A stretch of 61,411 nucleotides of DNA from Bacillus sp. AFS073361 (GTDB lineage Bacteria; Bacillota; Bacilli; Bacillales; Cytobacillaceae): NCBI RefSeq assembly GCF_002567005.1, contig NZ_NUZU01000007.1, positions 1 to 61,411 on the forward strand. Direction: 5' to 3'. A program made the position numbers and the translations under genes. This document shows positions 24,010 to 32,420 of the stretch, piece by piece (positions within the stretch are counted from its first letter, which is position 1; every line of letters begins with the position of its first letter). The notes beneath the pieces are model-generated. The model did no database searches. It had not been told where the DNA came from and saw only the letters and a program-made list of their open reading frames with translations.

Positions 24010-24750
24010 ATGGAAGAGTTGGCCCAGCAGCAAATGATTAAGTTAAGGAATATGAAAAACGAATTAATACGGTTTTCATTAATGTATAAATTTGGATTGG
24101 ATGAAATGAATACAAAAATAAATATTTTAAAAGAAGAATTTATTCACATTCATGAATATAACCCAATTGAACATACAAATTCGAGGCTAAAATCACCGGA
24201 GAGTATTCTAAAGAAGATGCATGCGAAAAACCTTAGTTTTTCTTTGGAATCCATTAAAGAGAATATTAAAGACATTGCAGGGATTCGGATTGTTTGCCCC
24301 TTTATCACGGATGTCTATAAAATAAGTCAGATCATTGAAAATCAAAAGGATGTAGAGTTAGTTAAAAGGAAGGATTATATAAAGAATCCGAAACCGAACG
24401 GTTATCAAAGTCTCCATCTAATTATTAAAATCCCTGTTTTTATGTCAGACAAAGTAGAAATGGTGTTCGTGGAGCTGCAAATACGTACAATTGCCATGGA
24501 TTTTTGGGCAAGTCTGGAACATAAAATATACTATAAATATGACAAGGAAATACCAGAGAGGATAAAAAATGATTTAAAAGAGGCAGCACTTTCAGCTTCT
24601 GAGTTGGATTTCAAAATGGAGAAGATAAATAATGAAGTAACTACCCTCAAAAAGAGGGGAGATGGAGAAGATGTTCCAATTTTTTTCGATGAAACACTGA
24701 ATATCCCTCAAACTTTAATAAAGTCTATCTTTAAAGAGGAAGAAAACTAA
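24010..24750 (+). CDS. Small alarmone synthetase, RelA/SpoT synthetase-domain GTP pyrophosphokinase
   Basis: 246 residues with a lone RelA/SpoT synthetase domain. R..SPESILKKMH precedes KDIAGIRIVCPFITDVY (catalytic Asp region), RKDYIKNPKPNGYQSLH (G-loop and substrate Tyr), VELQIRTIAMDFWASLEHKIYYKY (ExQIRT), then a C-terminal helix for oligomerisation. It makes (p)ppGpp from GTP/GDP and ATP. It is somewhat longer than B. subtilis YjbM (RelQ) and YwaC (RelP), and I cannot decide between them. The start is ATG 24010 behind AAAAGGAGACA. It ends in its own terminator. Confidence 0.87.
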   Translation: MEELAQQQMIKLRNMKNELIRFSLMYKFGLDEMNTKINILKEEFIHIHEYNPIEHTNSRLKSPESILKKMHAKNLSFSLESIKENIKDIAGIRIVCPFITDVYKISQIIENQKDVELVKRKDYIKNPKPNGYQSLHLIIKIPVFMSDKVEMVFVELQIRTIAMDFWASLEHKIYYKYDKEIPERIKNDLKEAALSASELDFKMEKINNEVTTLKKRGDGEDVPIFFDETLNIPQTLIKSIFKEEEN

Positions 24751-24752
24751 GC

Positions 24753-24778
24753 GGGCTGCCAGATATGGCAGCCCTTTT
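24753..24778 (+). terminator. Terminator after the alarmone synthetase gene
   Basis: A perfect 8-bp stem GGGCTGCC / GGCAGCCC with a 6-base loop, then TTTT. Confidence 0.85.
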
Positions 24779-24865
24779 CAAGCGAATTAGGTAATTTAAA
24801 TAAATGAAACAAATTTAATAAACCTTTATGGAAAATTAATTTTAGTAGCCACCTGGAAAGTAATC

Positions 24866-24909
24866 AAAAAGAGACAAAACGAGACAGTTGTTTCGTTTTG
24901 TCTCTTTTT
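24866..24909. promoter_or_regulatory. acoA: Long inverted repeat upstream of acoA, candidate AcoR enhancer or second terminator
   Basis: A perfect 17-base inverted repeat (AAAAAGAGACAAAACGA and its complement) with further pairing inward. GAGACA occurs twice in the left half, answered by TGTTTC and TGTCTC in the right half, so it is a nested operator-like structure. The centre lies about 70 bases upstream of the sigma-54 promoter, where an enhancer-binding activator would sit. Flanking A- and T-runs also allow a bidirectional terminator. Confidence 0.5.
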
Positions 24910-24956
24910 TTATACCTGAATTTTCGTTAAAGCATTGAAAATATGGCTTCCGTTTT

Positions 24957-24973
24957 TTGGCACGGTTCTTGCT
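24957..24973 (+). promoter_or_regulatory. acoA: Sigma-54 (SigL) promoter of the aco operon
   Basis: TTGGCACGGTTCTTGCTTT has the -24 GG (24959-24960) and -12 GC (24971-24972) exactly 10 bases apart, a near-perfect match to TTGGCAC-N5-TTGCW. It lies 42 bases upstream of the acoA start codon, and a sigma-54 activator gene (acoR) ends the locus. Confidence 0.9.
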
Positions 24974-25014
24974 TTAATAAAGTTGTAATGAATTTTTCCA
25001 GGGAGGCTGAAAAA

Positions 25015-26007
25015 ATGAGAACGATGGATAGTAAAGATGTAGCTTTAACAAAGGAAAAAGCACAATGGATGTATCAAAAAATGCTAGAAATCCGAAACTT
25101 TGAGGACAGTGTGCATGAGTTATTTGCACAGGGAATCTTGCCAGGATTTGTTCATTTATACGCAGGAGAAGAAGCCGTTGCTGTGGGCGTTTGTGCCCAT
25201 TTAACTGATAAAGATAGTATAACAAGTACCCATCGCGGACACGGTCATTGTATTGCCAAAGGCTGTGATTTAAATGGGATGATGGCGGAAATTTACGGGA
25301 AAGTAACTGGTTTATGCAAAGGAAAGGGCGGATCTATGCATATTGCCGACCTTGATAAAGGGATGCTGGGTGCGAATGGAATTGTCGGCGGTGGCTTTCC
25401 TCTCGCATGCGGTTCTGCTTTAACAGCTAAGTATAAGAAAACTAAGGATGTAAGCGTTTGTTTCTTTGGAGATGGCGCCCAAAACCACGGGACTTTCCAT
25501 GAAGGAATTAATCTTGCTGCTATTTGGAATCTTCCAGTCGTTTTTGTTGCCGAAAATAACGGCTATGCTGAGGCTACTCCATTTACCTATGCGTCAAGCT
25601 GTAAATCCATTGTTGATCGGGCGATTGGATATAATATCCCAGGTATTAAGGTAGATGGAAAAGATGTTCTCGCAGTCTACCAAGCAGCAGAAGAAGCTGT
25701 TGCGAGGGCACGCCGCGGCGAAGGTCCAACACTAATTGAATGTGTGACATATCGAAATTATGGCCATTTCGAAGGAGATGCCCAAAAATACAAAACGGAC
25801 CAAGAAAAGGTCGAGCATAAAACGGATAAAGATGCCATTCTACTTTTTAGAAATCACTTGCTAAGCCAGGAGCTGTTAGCTGAAAACGAATTAACCAAAT
25901 TAGAAAACTCGGTTGAAGAAGCGGTAAATCAAGCTGTGAAGTTCAGTGAAGAGAGCCCGTACCCAAGTCCTTCTGAGTTGTTAACCGATGTTTATGTGTC
26001 TTATTAA
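25015..26007 (+). CDS. acoA: Acetoin dehydrogenase E1 alpha subunit
   Basis: This 330-residue thiamine-diphosphate E1 alpha subunit cleaves acetoin to acetaldehyde and an enzyme-bound acetyl group. Motifs are STHRGHGHCIAKG, GANGIVGGGFPLACGSALT, and the TPP-binding GDGAQNHGTFHEGINLAAIWNLPVVFVAENN (GDG...NN). The start is ATG 25015, 6 bases after AGGGAGGCTG. The frame extends back to 24943, through the sigma-54 promoter, so the longer form is excluded. It is the first gene of acoABCL. Confidence 0.93.
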   Translation: MRTMDSKDVALTKEKAQWMYQKMLEIRNFEDSVHELFAQGILPGFVHLYAGEEAVAVGVCAHLTDKDSITSTHRGHGHCIAKGCDLNGMMAEIYGKVTGLCKGKGGSMHIADLDKGMLGANGIVGGGFPLACGSALTAKYKKTKDVSVCFFGDGAQNHGTFHEGINLAAIWNLPVVFVAENNGYAEATPFTYASSCKSIVDRAIGYNIPGIKVDGKDVLAVYQAAEEAVARARRGEGPTLIECVTYRNYGHFEGDAQKYKTDQEKVEHKTDKDAILLFRNHLLSQELLAENELTKLENSVEEAVNQAVKFSEESPYPSPSELLTDVYVSY

Positions 26008-26124
26008 AATGGAAAACCCAGAAATTGGTGATTCAAAATGGACGGCTTATAGGAGCAGCCCCGATTAATAAGTTTAGAATTTAGTAATTTTATTGATCGA
26101 CTAATTAAAAGGAGGAATTTGATT

Positions 26125-27153
26125 ATGGCAAGGAAATTGAGTATGTCAGCAGCGATTAATGAGGCTATGAAACTTGCAATGCGTAAGGACGAAAATGTCA
26201 TTTTATTAGGTGAGGACGTGGCCGGCGGGGCTGAAGTGGATCACTTGCAGGACGAAGATGCATGGGGAGGAGTTCTAGGGGTTACGAAAGGACTTGTTCA
26301 GGAGTTTGGACGGGAAAGAATTTTGGATACCCCAATTACAGAAGCAGGTTATATGGGAGCAGCGATGGCGGCGGCCTCAACCGGTTTAAGGCCAATTGCT
26401 GAATTAATGTTTAACGACTTTATTGGAAGCTGTTTAGATGAAGTATTAAATCAAGGGGCTAAGTTTCGCTATATGTTTGGGGGCAAGGCCCAGGTTCCAG
26501 TTACCATTCGAACCATGCATGGTGCCGGATTTAGAGCGGCTGCCCAGCACTCCCAAAGTTTATATGCTCTGTTTACTGCGATTCCAGGTGTAAAAGTGGT
26601 TGTCCCTTCCACACCTTATGAAGCAAAGGGATTATTACTCGCAGCGATCGAAGATAACGATCCTGTCATCTTTTTTGAGGATAAAACACTCTATAATATG
26701 ACAGGCGATGTTCCAGAAGGTTATTATACGATTCCGATTGGTAAAGCAGATATCAAGCGGGAAGGGTCAGATGTAACCATTGTAGCGGTTGGCAAAATGG
26801 TACATACTGCATTGGAAGCTGCTGAGCAACTTTCAGCGAAGGGAATTGAAGTGGAAGTCGTTGATCCACGCAGCCTGTCGCCGATGGATGAAGAAACGAT
26901 TCTTTCGTCTGTAGCAAAAACCAACCGTTTAATCGTTATTGATGAAGCCAATCCAAGATGCAGTATTGCTACGGATATTGCAGCACTAGTTGCCGATAAA
27001 GGGTTCGATACACTTGATGCACCAATTAAACGAATCACGGCACCGCACACGCCTGTACCTTTCTCACCGGTGCTCGAGGATATTTATCTGCCTAAAGCAG
27101 AAACAGTAGGTAAAGTGGCAACAGAACTAGTAGGAGCACCCTTAGAAGTATAA
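26125..27153 (+). CDS. acoB: Acetoin dehydrogenase E1 beta subunit
   Basis: 342 residues forming the E1 heterotetramer with AcoA. Transketolase-like motifs include ENVILLGEDVAGGAEV, LDTPITEAGYMGAAMAAA, LNQGAKFRYMFGG and HGAGFRAAAQHSQSLYALF. The C-terminal domain contains EVVDPRSLSPMDEETI. The start is ATG 26125, 9 bases after AAAGGAGG. A TTG 6 bases upstream is too close to it. The 117-base gap after acoA holds no terminator. Confidence 0.93.
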   Translation: MARKLSMSAAINEAMKLAMRKDENVILLGEDVAGGAEVDHLQDEDAWGGVLGVTKGLVQEFGRERILDTPITEAGYMGAAMAAASTGLRPIAELMFNDFIGSCLDEVLNQGAKFRYMFGGKAQVPVTIRTMHGAGFRAAAQHSQSLYALFTAIPGVKVVVPSTPYEAKGLLLAAIEDNDPVIFFEDKTLYNMTGDVPEGYYTIPIGKADIKREGSDVTIVAVGKMVHTALEAAEQLSAKGIEVEVVDPRSLSPMDEETILSSVAKTNRLIVIDEANPRCSIATDIAALVADKGFDTLDAPIKRITAPHTPVPFSPVLEDIYLPKAETVGKVATELVGAPLEV

Positions 27154-27180
27154 ATCAGAGAGCGGGAAGGAGAGATCAAC

Positions 27181-28413
27181 ATGGCGGTAGAAGTTGTGAT
27201 GCCGAAATTGGGAATGGCGATGAAAGAAGGCACTGTATCGATATGGAATAAAGGAGTCGGAGACCCTGTCGAAAAGGGTGAACCGATAGCAAGCGTCAGT
27301 TCAGAAAAAATTGAAATTGATGTGGAATCTCCTTCGGAGGGAACAGTATTGAAAATTGCTGTTCCCGAAGGAGAAGGGGTTCCTCCTGGGACTGTGATTT
27401 GTTACATCGGAATCCCGGGTGAAGAAGTAGCTGCTGCGTTGGCAGTCGAAGAAGCCCAAAAAACTGAAGTGGAAAATGCCACATCTGTAAATGAAAAACA
27501 AGAGTCTATCACTTCAGTAAAAGCGGCGCGGAATCGCGTGAAAATTTCCCCAGTCGCAAGGAAAATCGCGGAAGCAGCCAACCTTACTATTGAAAATATC
27601 AAAGGAACGGGACCTGGAGGAAGAATAACAAAGGAAGATGTAGAGACAGCCATAAAAAATTCAGCTTCGCCTCAGGCAGAGGAGAAAAAGGAAACAGTCG
27701 AAACTCCGGTGAACCCAATAGAGGAGACCCAGCAAATCCCTCTCAGTGGAATCCGAAAAGTGATTGCTGGACGAATGTTTGACAGCCTGCAAAAAACTGC
27801 ACAACTAACGATTAACATGAAGGCCTATGTGACGGATTTATTGGCTTTACAAAAGCAAATAGCCCAAACTGTTCAAAATCATTATGATCAAAAAATAACG
27901 GTGACCGACTTTATTGCTCGTGCCGTTGTGCTCTCACTGCAGAAGCACGGAGAAATGAATAGTGCGTATATGGACGATAAAATTCATTTGTTCAAGAACG
28001 TTCATCTTGGCATGGCAGTTGCGCTTGAAAAAGGGTTAGTGGTTCCAGTCATCCGCAATGCTGAAAGTTGTTCACTTATTGATTTATCTCGAAGTATTAA
28101 AACCCTGGCACAAAAAGCAAGACAAACTCAGCTTACTCACGAGGAAATGCAAGGTTCCACGTTTACGATTAGTAATCTCGGAGCCTATGGTGTTGAGCAT
28201 TTCACACCAGTCTTAAATCCACCTGAAACAGGGATTCTTGGTGTCGGTGCTGTTTATGATACCCCAACCTATATTGGTGAAAATTTAGAAAGAAGAAGCA
28301 TTCTTCCGCTCAGTTTGACATTTGATCACCGTGTACTTGATGGAGCTCCTGCTGCAGCATTTTTACAAACGGTCAAGCAGTATTTAGAAGAGCCGATAAC
28401 TATGCTTTTATAG
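27181..28413 (+). CDS. acoC: Acetoin dehydrogenase E2, dihydrolipoamide acetyltransferase
   Basis: 410 residues in three parts. The N-terminal lipoyl domain has the lipoyl Lys in SSEKIEIDV (about residue 43). The peripheral-subunit-binding domain is VKISPVARKIAEAANLTIENIKGTGPGGRITKEDVE (about 120-155). The acyltransferase core ends with the active site FDHRVLDGAPAAAFL. It transfers the acetyl group to CoA. It lies 27 bases after acoB and 16 before acoL. Confidence 0.92.
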   Translation: MAVEVVMPKLGMAMKEGTVSIWNKGVGDPVEKGEPIASVSSEKIEIDVESPSEGTVLKIAVPEGEGVPPGTVICYIGIPGEEVAAALAVEEAQKTEVENATSVNEKQESITSVKAARNRVKISPVARKIAEAANLTIENIKGTGPGGRITKEDVETAIKNSASPQAEEKKETVETPVNPIEETQQIPLSGIRKVIAGRMFDSLQKTAQLTINMKAYVTDLLALQKQIAQTVQNHYDQKITVTDFIARAVVLSLQKHGEMNSAYMDDKIHLFKNVHLGMAVALEKGLVVPVIRNAESCSLIDLSRSIKTLAQKARQTQLTHEEMQGSTFTISNLGAYGVEHFTPVLNPPETGILGVGAVYDTPTYIGENLERRSILPLSLTFDHRVLDGAPAAAFLQTVKQYLEEPITMLL

Positions 28414-28429
28414 AAAGAAGGGAACTCTT

Positions 28430-29809
28430 ATGACTCTGATCGCAATTATAGGTGGTGGTCCTGCTGGATACGTGGCTGCAATTACTGCAGCCCAGCAGGG
28501 TCATGAAGTGACAATAATAGACCAGGGACCACTTGGAGGTACATGTTTAAATGAAGGGTGCATGCCTACGAAAGCCCTCTTAGAAAGTGCTGGAGTGTAC
28601 AATAAACTTCAACACGCGAGTGAGTTTGGGATTCGTCTGCCCACCGGCAGCATTGAAATTGATTGGAATACCGTCCAGGGTCGTAAAAACAAGATTGTTA
28701 CGACGCTTGTTCAAGGAATTCAATATTTAATGAGGAAAAATAAAATAAAGGTAGTCAAGGGATCGGCGTCTTTCCAAACGAGCCAGGTTTTACGGATTGA
28801 GCATAATGGGAACCAAGAAGAGATAACTGCAGACAAAATAATTATTTCTGCTGGCTCTGAACCGATCCAGCTGCCATTTGCACCGTTTGACGGAGATTGG
28901 ATCATTCATAGTGGTCAGGCGATGTCGCTACAGTCCATTCCTTCCTCGTTGCTAATTATCGGCGGAGGTGTAATCGGCTGTGAGTTTGCTAGTATTTATA
29001 GCAGATTGGGAACAAAAGTCACCATTGTGGAGATGGCGGATCAGCTGCTGCCGGGAGAAGATAAAGATGTAGCTGCGATCTTACATAAGGAGCTTGAAAA
29101 CGACGGTGTTACTATCTTTGCTTCTACTAGACTAAAAGATTTAAACAAGGATCAGAAGAAGGCGTTTATAGAAAACGATAAAGGTCTCCATGAGGTTGAG
29201 CCAGATTTGGTCCTCGTTTCGATTGGCCGCAAGCCAAGGGTAAATAGCTTGGGTCTTGAGAACATCGGCATTGATTTTTCAAGACAAGGAATTGTAGTAA
29301 ATGAGCAAATGCAAACAAACATTCCAAATATCTATGCCTGTGGAGACGTTATTGGCGGAATTCAATTGGCCCATGTGGCATTCCATGAAGGAACAGTTGC
29401 CGCTTTAAACGCATGCGGGATGGATACACAGGTAAATTATCGTGCTGTTCCCCGCTGCATTTATACCTCACCTGAGATTGCCAGTGTAGGTATAACGGAA
29501 AAGCTGGCCATCGACCAATATGGTGACATAAGAGTTGGGGAGTTTCCATTCTCCGCAAACGGGAAGGCGTTAATTTCTAATGAACTATCTGGAAAGGTAA
29601 AGGTGTTGGTTGAACCAGAGTACGGGGAAATTGTTGGTGTTTCGATTGTCGGACCCCACGCCACCGAACTGATTGGGCAAGGTACCGTCATGCTTCATGC
29701 TGAGTTGACAACGGATAGTTTGGAACAATTTATTGCTGCCCATCCAAGTCTTTCTGAGGCAATCCATGAGGCATTACTTAGTGCCGTTGGACATGCGGTT
29801 CATGTTTAA
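28430..29809 (+). CDS. acoL: Acetoin dehydrogenase E3, dihydrolipoyl dehydrogenase
   Basis: 459 residues with FAD-binding GGGPAGYVAA, redox disulfide GGTCLNEGCMPTKAL, NAD-binding IIGGGVIGCEFASIYSRLGTKVTIVE, and the C-terminal interface His-Glu in AAHPSLSEAIHEAL. It reoxidises the lipoyl group of AcoC with NAD+. It is the last gene of the operon, with a terminator at 29894. Confidence 0.92.
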   Translation: MTLIAIIGGGPAGYVAAITAAQQGHEVTIIDQGPLGGTCLNEGCMPTKALLESAGVYNKLQHASEFGIRLPTGSIEIDWNTVQGRKNKIVTTLVQGIQYLMRKNKIKVVKGSASFQTSQVLRIEHNGNQEEITADKIIISAGSEPIQLPFAPFDGDWIIHSGQAMSLQSIPSSLLIIGGGVIGCEFASIYSRLGTKVTIVEMADQLLPGEDKDVAAILHKELENDGVTIFASTRLKDLNKDQKKAFIENDKGLHEVEPDLVLVSIGRKPRVNSLGLENIGIDFSRQGIVVNEQMQTNIPNIYACGDVIGGIQLAHVAFHEGTVAALNACGMDTQVNYRAVPRCIYTSPEIASVGITEKLAIDQYGDIRVGEFPFSANGKALISNELSGKVKVLVEPEYGEIVGVSIVGPHATELIGQGTVMLHAELTTDSLEQFIAAHPSLSEAIHEALLSAVGHAVHV

Positions 29810-29893
29810 GAAAAGGAGAAATGTTTATGCTCTTTTGTATAACCAAAAAGATATAAGAGTAGATCCTTCGTTATAATTATTCTATAAATTATC

Positions 29894-29924
29894 AAGCTAT
29901 GCGTTTATTGCGCGTAGCTTTTTT
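29894..29924 (+). terminator. Terminator of the acoABCL operon
   Basis: AAGCTATGCG pairs with CGCGTAGCTT (one T-G pair), 7-base loop, then TTTT. Confidence 0.8.
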
Positions 29925-29952
29925 GAATTTTCTATATAATGCAATCGACTGA

Positions 29953-29981
29953 TTGAAAGCGCATTCTTAGTTTTGTATAAT
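29953..29981 (+). promoter_or_regulatory. acoR: acoR sigma-A promoter overlapped by a cre (CcpA) site
   Basis: TTGAAA (29953-29958), 17-base spacer, TATAAT (29976-29981). The bases TTGAAAGCGCATTCTT (29953-29968) match the cre consensus WTGNAANCGNWNNCW at every fixed position and cover the -35. CcpA binding would block acoR and so the aco operon when glucose is present, as known for B. subtilis acoR. The rest of the 303-base gap (29810-30112) holds only the aco terminator. Confidence 0.75.
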
Positions 29982-30112
29982 AAGAACTGTACGTTTACCC
30001 ACCACGTTTTGACTTTTTTCTTCTAATACTTCTTTTTTCTTCGCAAGATTTACAACAAGTAATCTATCACAAATTACTGTAGAAAATATTTCCTATGATT
30101 ACAGGAGGGATT

Positions 30113-31993
30113 ATGAATACTACTTTTTATTTTGATGCTTGGAAGCGATTTGTAAAAGAAGGAATTCTGGATCCGGCACGGTTAAACAAACGAATATCGG
30201 AATCCTGGCACCGTTGTAAAAAAGAAAGGGTAAACCCTTATTTAAATAAAGGTCTTGATTTATTATCAAAAGAAGAATTGAATGTCAAAAAAGAAAAGAA
30301 TTCTCTGCTGATCGAAATAGCCTCCCCTTATATAAAAAAGATGGATCAGGCAATAAAAGATTCTGGAATGATGGCACTTTTGGTCGATCCGGATGGATAT
30401 GTTTTATCATTAACTGGAAATGAACAAACGTTGTCGGATGCAAGAAAAATCAATTTTGTTGAAGGGGTGCGCTGGACTGAGGCTGAGGTCGGTACAAATG
30501 CAATAGGGACAGCGTTACAGACAAAAGAAGCGGTAACTATTAATGGGGCTGAGCATTATTCCGTCGCTTCCCATCAATGGAGCTGTTCCGCCACACCTAT
30601 TTTTCACGATAATGGAAATCTAATGGGCGTCATTGATGTTTCATGCCCAGTTAATAATTCTCACCCCTTTATGCTTGGAATGGTCACTTCGATTTCTTAT
30701 GGCATTGAAAAAGAAATCAGCAAGCGGGCCTATTTAGAAGAAATAACACTTTTCCAGCAAGCAAGCCATCTTGCAGAGAACTATCAAAACCAGTTCTTTC
30801 TGGTATGTAATCAAAAACAAATAATCATATCCGCGAGTAAACCGCTTCGCGAAAGGTTCCCTCAATCGATCGGAATGAACTTGTATGAACTATTACATAA
30901 CGGATACCAAATTGATGCTGAAATGCCTTTTCATTTGAAGGAAAACAACAGGATCATCGGAAGCTGCTATTTTATTTCAGAAGTGCTTACACATCGTAAA
31001 AACGTATCAATTCAAGTACAAAGTCATTCAAAACCCTTTATCTTTAAAGGAGAGTGTGGAACGAGTGAGGTTTTTCAACATACGTTAGCCAAGGTTAAGC
31101 TTGTAGCTCCAACAGATACCGCCGTGTTTATTTCAGGTGAAACCGGTTCTGGAAAAGAGCTGATTGCTCGGGCAATTCATGACAACAGCCCCCGAAAGGA
31201 TGGCCCATTTATTTCATTAAACTGCGGAGCGATTCCGAAAGAACTTATGGAAAGTGAGCTTTTTGGCTATGTCGAAGGGGCCTTTACCGGGGCAAGGAGG
31301 CAAGGATATAAAGGGAAATTTGAACAGGCTCAGAAGGGGACGATCTTTCTTGATGAGATAGGTGAAATTCCGCATTCCATGCAAGTGGTCTTATTGCGTG
31401 TACTTCAGGAAAAGATAGTTTCCCCGATTGGGAGTACGAAGGAAATCCCATTGGATGTTCGTGTTATTACAGCAACCCACCGTGATATTATGAAACTTGT
31501 AGAAGACGGAATTTTTCGGGAAGACCTCTATTATCGTTTGAACGTTTTTCCAATTGAAGTTCCTTCTCTTAGAAAAAGAAAAGAAGATATCCCGCACCTT
31601 ATCAGGTATTTCTGTAAAAGAAATGGATGGAACATCCCTAATATGGATGAGCTATCTTATAGATTGAAAGACTATGAATGGGCCGGAAACATAAGAGAAT
31701 TAATAAACGTTTTAGAGCGGCTGTACATTATGTCTCTTGATGAACAGTCAAGTCAGAATATTTTTGTTAATAGCTTTGATTCTTTAATAATAAGACATCC
31801 ATCCAGTTCTTCGTCAAATTCTCAAGTAAATAAAGAAGATGCTGAAAAGAAGTTAAATGCCCGAGAAAAAATACAAAAGGACCTAATGGTGGATGCATTA
31901 ATAAAGACAAAAGGAAATGTAACCGCAGCCGCGAAATTACTAGAAATACCAAGGAGTACTTTTTATAAAAGGCTCCAAAAGTTTGGAATGTAA
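30113..31993 (+). CDS. acoR: Sigma-54-dependent activator of acetoin catabolism
   Basis: 626 residues: an N-terminal sensor with a GAF-type domain (about 90-200, LVDPDGYVLSLTGNEQTL... EVGTNAIGTALQTKEAVTING), then a central AAA+ domain (Walker A GETGSGKE, the sigma-54 contact loop GAFTGA, Walker B TIFLDEIGEIP). It ends with a Fis-type HTH (NVTAAAKLLEIPRSTFYKRLQKFGM). The start is ATG 30113 behind ACAGGAGGG. It activates acoABCL through the sigma-54 promoter at 24957 and is itself under a cre-overlapped sigma-A promoter. Confidence 0.92.
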   Translation: MNTTFYFDAWKRFVKEGILDPARLNKRISESWHRCKKERVNPYLNKGLDLLSKEELNVKKEKNSLLIEIASPYIKKMDQAIKDSGMMALLVDPDGYVLSLTGNEQTLSDARKINFVEGVRWTEAEVGTNAIGTALQTKEAVTINGAEHYSVASHQWSCSATPIFHDNGNLMGVIDVSCPVNNSHPFMLGMVTSISYGIEKEISKRAYLEEITLFQQASHLAENYQNQFFLVCNQKQIIISASKPLRERFPQSIGMNLYELLHNGYQIDAEMPFHLKENNRIIGSCYFISEVLTHRKNVSIQVQSHSKPFIFKGECGTSEVFQHTLAKVKLVAPTDTAVFISGETGSGKELIARAIHDNSPRKDGPFISLNCGAIPKELMESELFGYVEGAFTGARRQGYKGKFEQAQKGTIFLDEIGEIPHSMQVVLLRVLQEKIVSPIGSTKEIPLDVRVITATHRDIMKLVEDGIFREDLYYRLNVFPIEVPSLRKRKEDIPHLIRYFCKRNGWNIPNMDELSYRLKDYEWAGNIRELINVLERLYIMSLDEQSSQNIFVNSFDSLIIRHPSSSSSNSQVNKEDAEKKLNAREKIQKDLMVDALIKTKGNVTAAAKLLEIPRSTFYKRLQKFGM

Positions 31994-32063
31994 GGATGAC
32001 ATTTGTTCAAAGAATATATGGATATTCAAGTATTAATCAATAAAATTAATTAATTGTTCTCAG

Positions 32064-32081
32064 ACTCCACACGTGTGGAGT
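32064..32081. repeat. 18-bp perfect palindrome downstream of acoR
   Basis: ACTCCACAC followed directly by GTGTGGAGT, in a 427-base gene-free stretch (31994-32420). It is not followed by a T-run. It could be a protein-binding site, and the function is unknown. Confidence 0.45.
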
Positions 32082-32144
32082 GCTGTTCACTACTAGTATT
32101 GAAAGAATAAAAAGTATTATGTGGCCGTGTAAAAAAACTATCTA

Positions 32145-32177
32145 GACCCCCGAATAGATTATCGGGGGTTCTTTTTG
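32145..32177 (+). terminator. Terminator downstream of acoR
   Basis: ACCCCCGA pairs with TCGGGGGT, 8-base loop, then TTTTT after a short interruption. Confidence 0.85.
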
Positions 32178-32344
32178 TGTATATCCCAATTTATTAAACA
32201 ATTGAAATAAAATTTCATATTTTTATAATAAATTTTAAAAAATAATTCCAATGGCGTAATCCTTTTGACCTGTAGAAACGTCTGTTACGGGACTTATGTG
32301 GTATAGACTACTGTACACCATTACCTATATGCTTTTACTATAAA

Positions 32345-32359
32345 TTGTAAGCGTCACCA
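32345..32359. promoter_or_regulatory. Weak cre-like site upstream of the wall-recycling operon
   Basis: TTGTAAGCGTCACCA matches the cre consensus except for one W position. It lies about 60 bases before the start of the serine hydrolase gene. No convincing promoter hexamers were seen. Confidence 0.35.
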
Positions 32360-32420
32360 TTATCTCGGTATACATAGGGAGACCCGCCTACAATTCATTC
32401 AATTGTATAAAGGAGGACGT

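Noticed and set aside
24943..25014. N-terminal extension of acoA to 24943
   Set aside because: The extension covers the sigma-54 promoter, and the internal ATG at 25015 has a good ribosome site and matches E1 alpha length.
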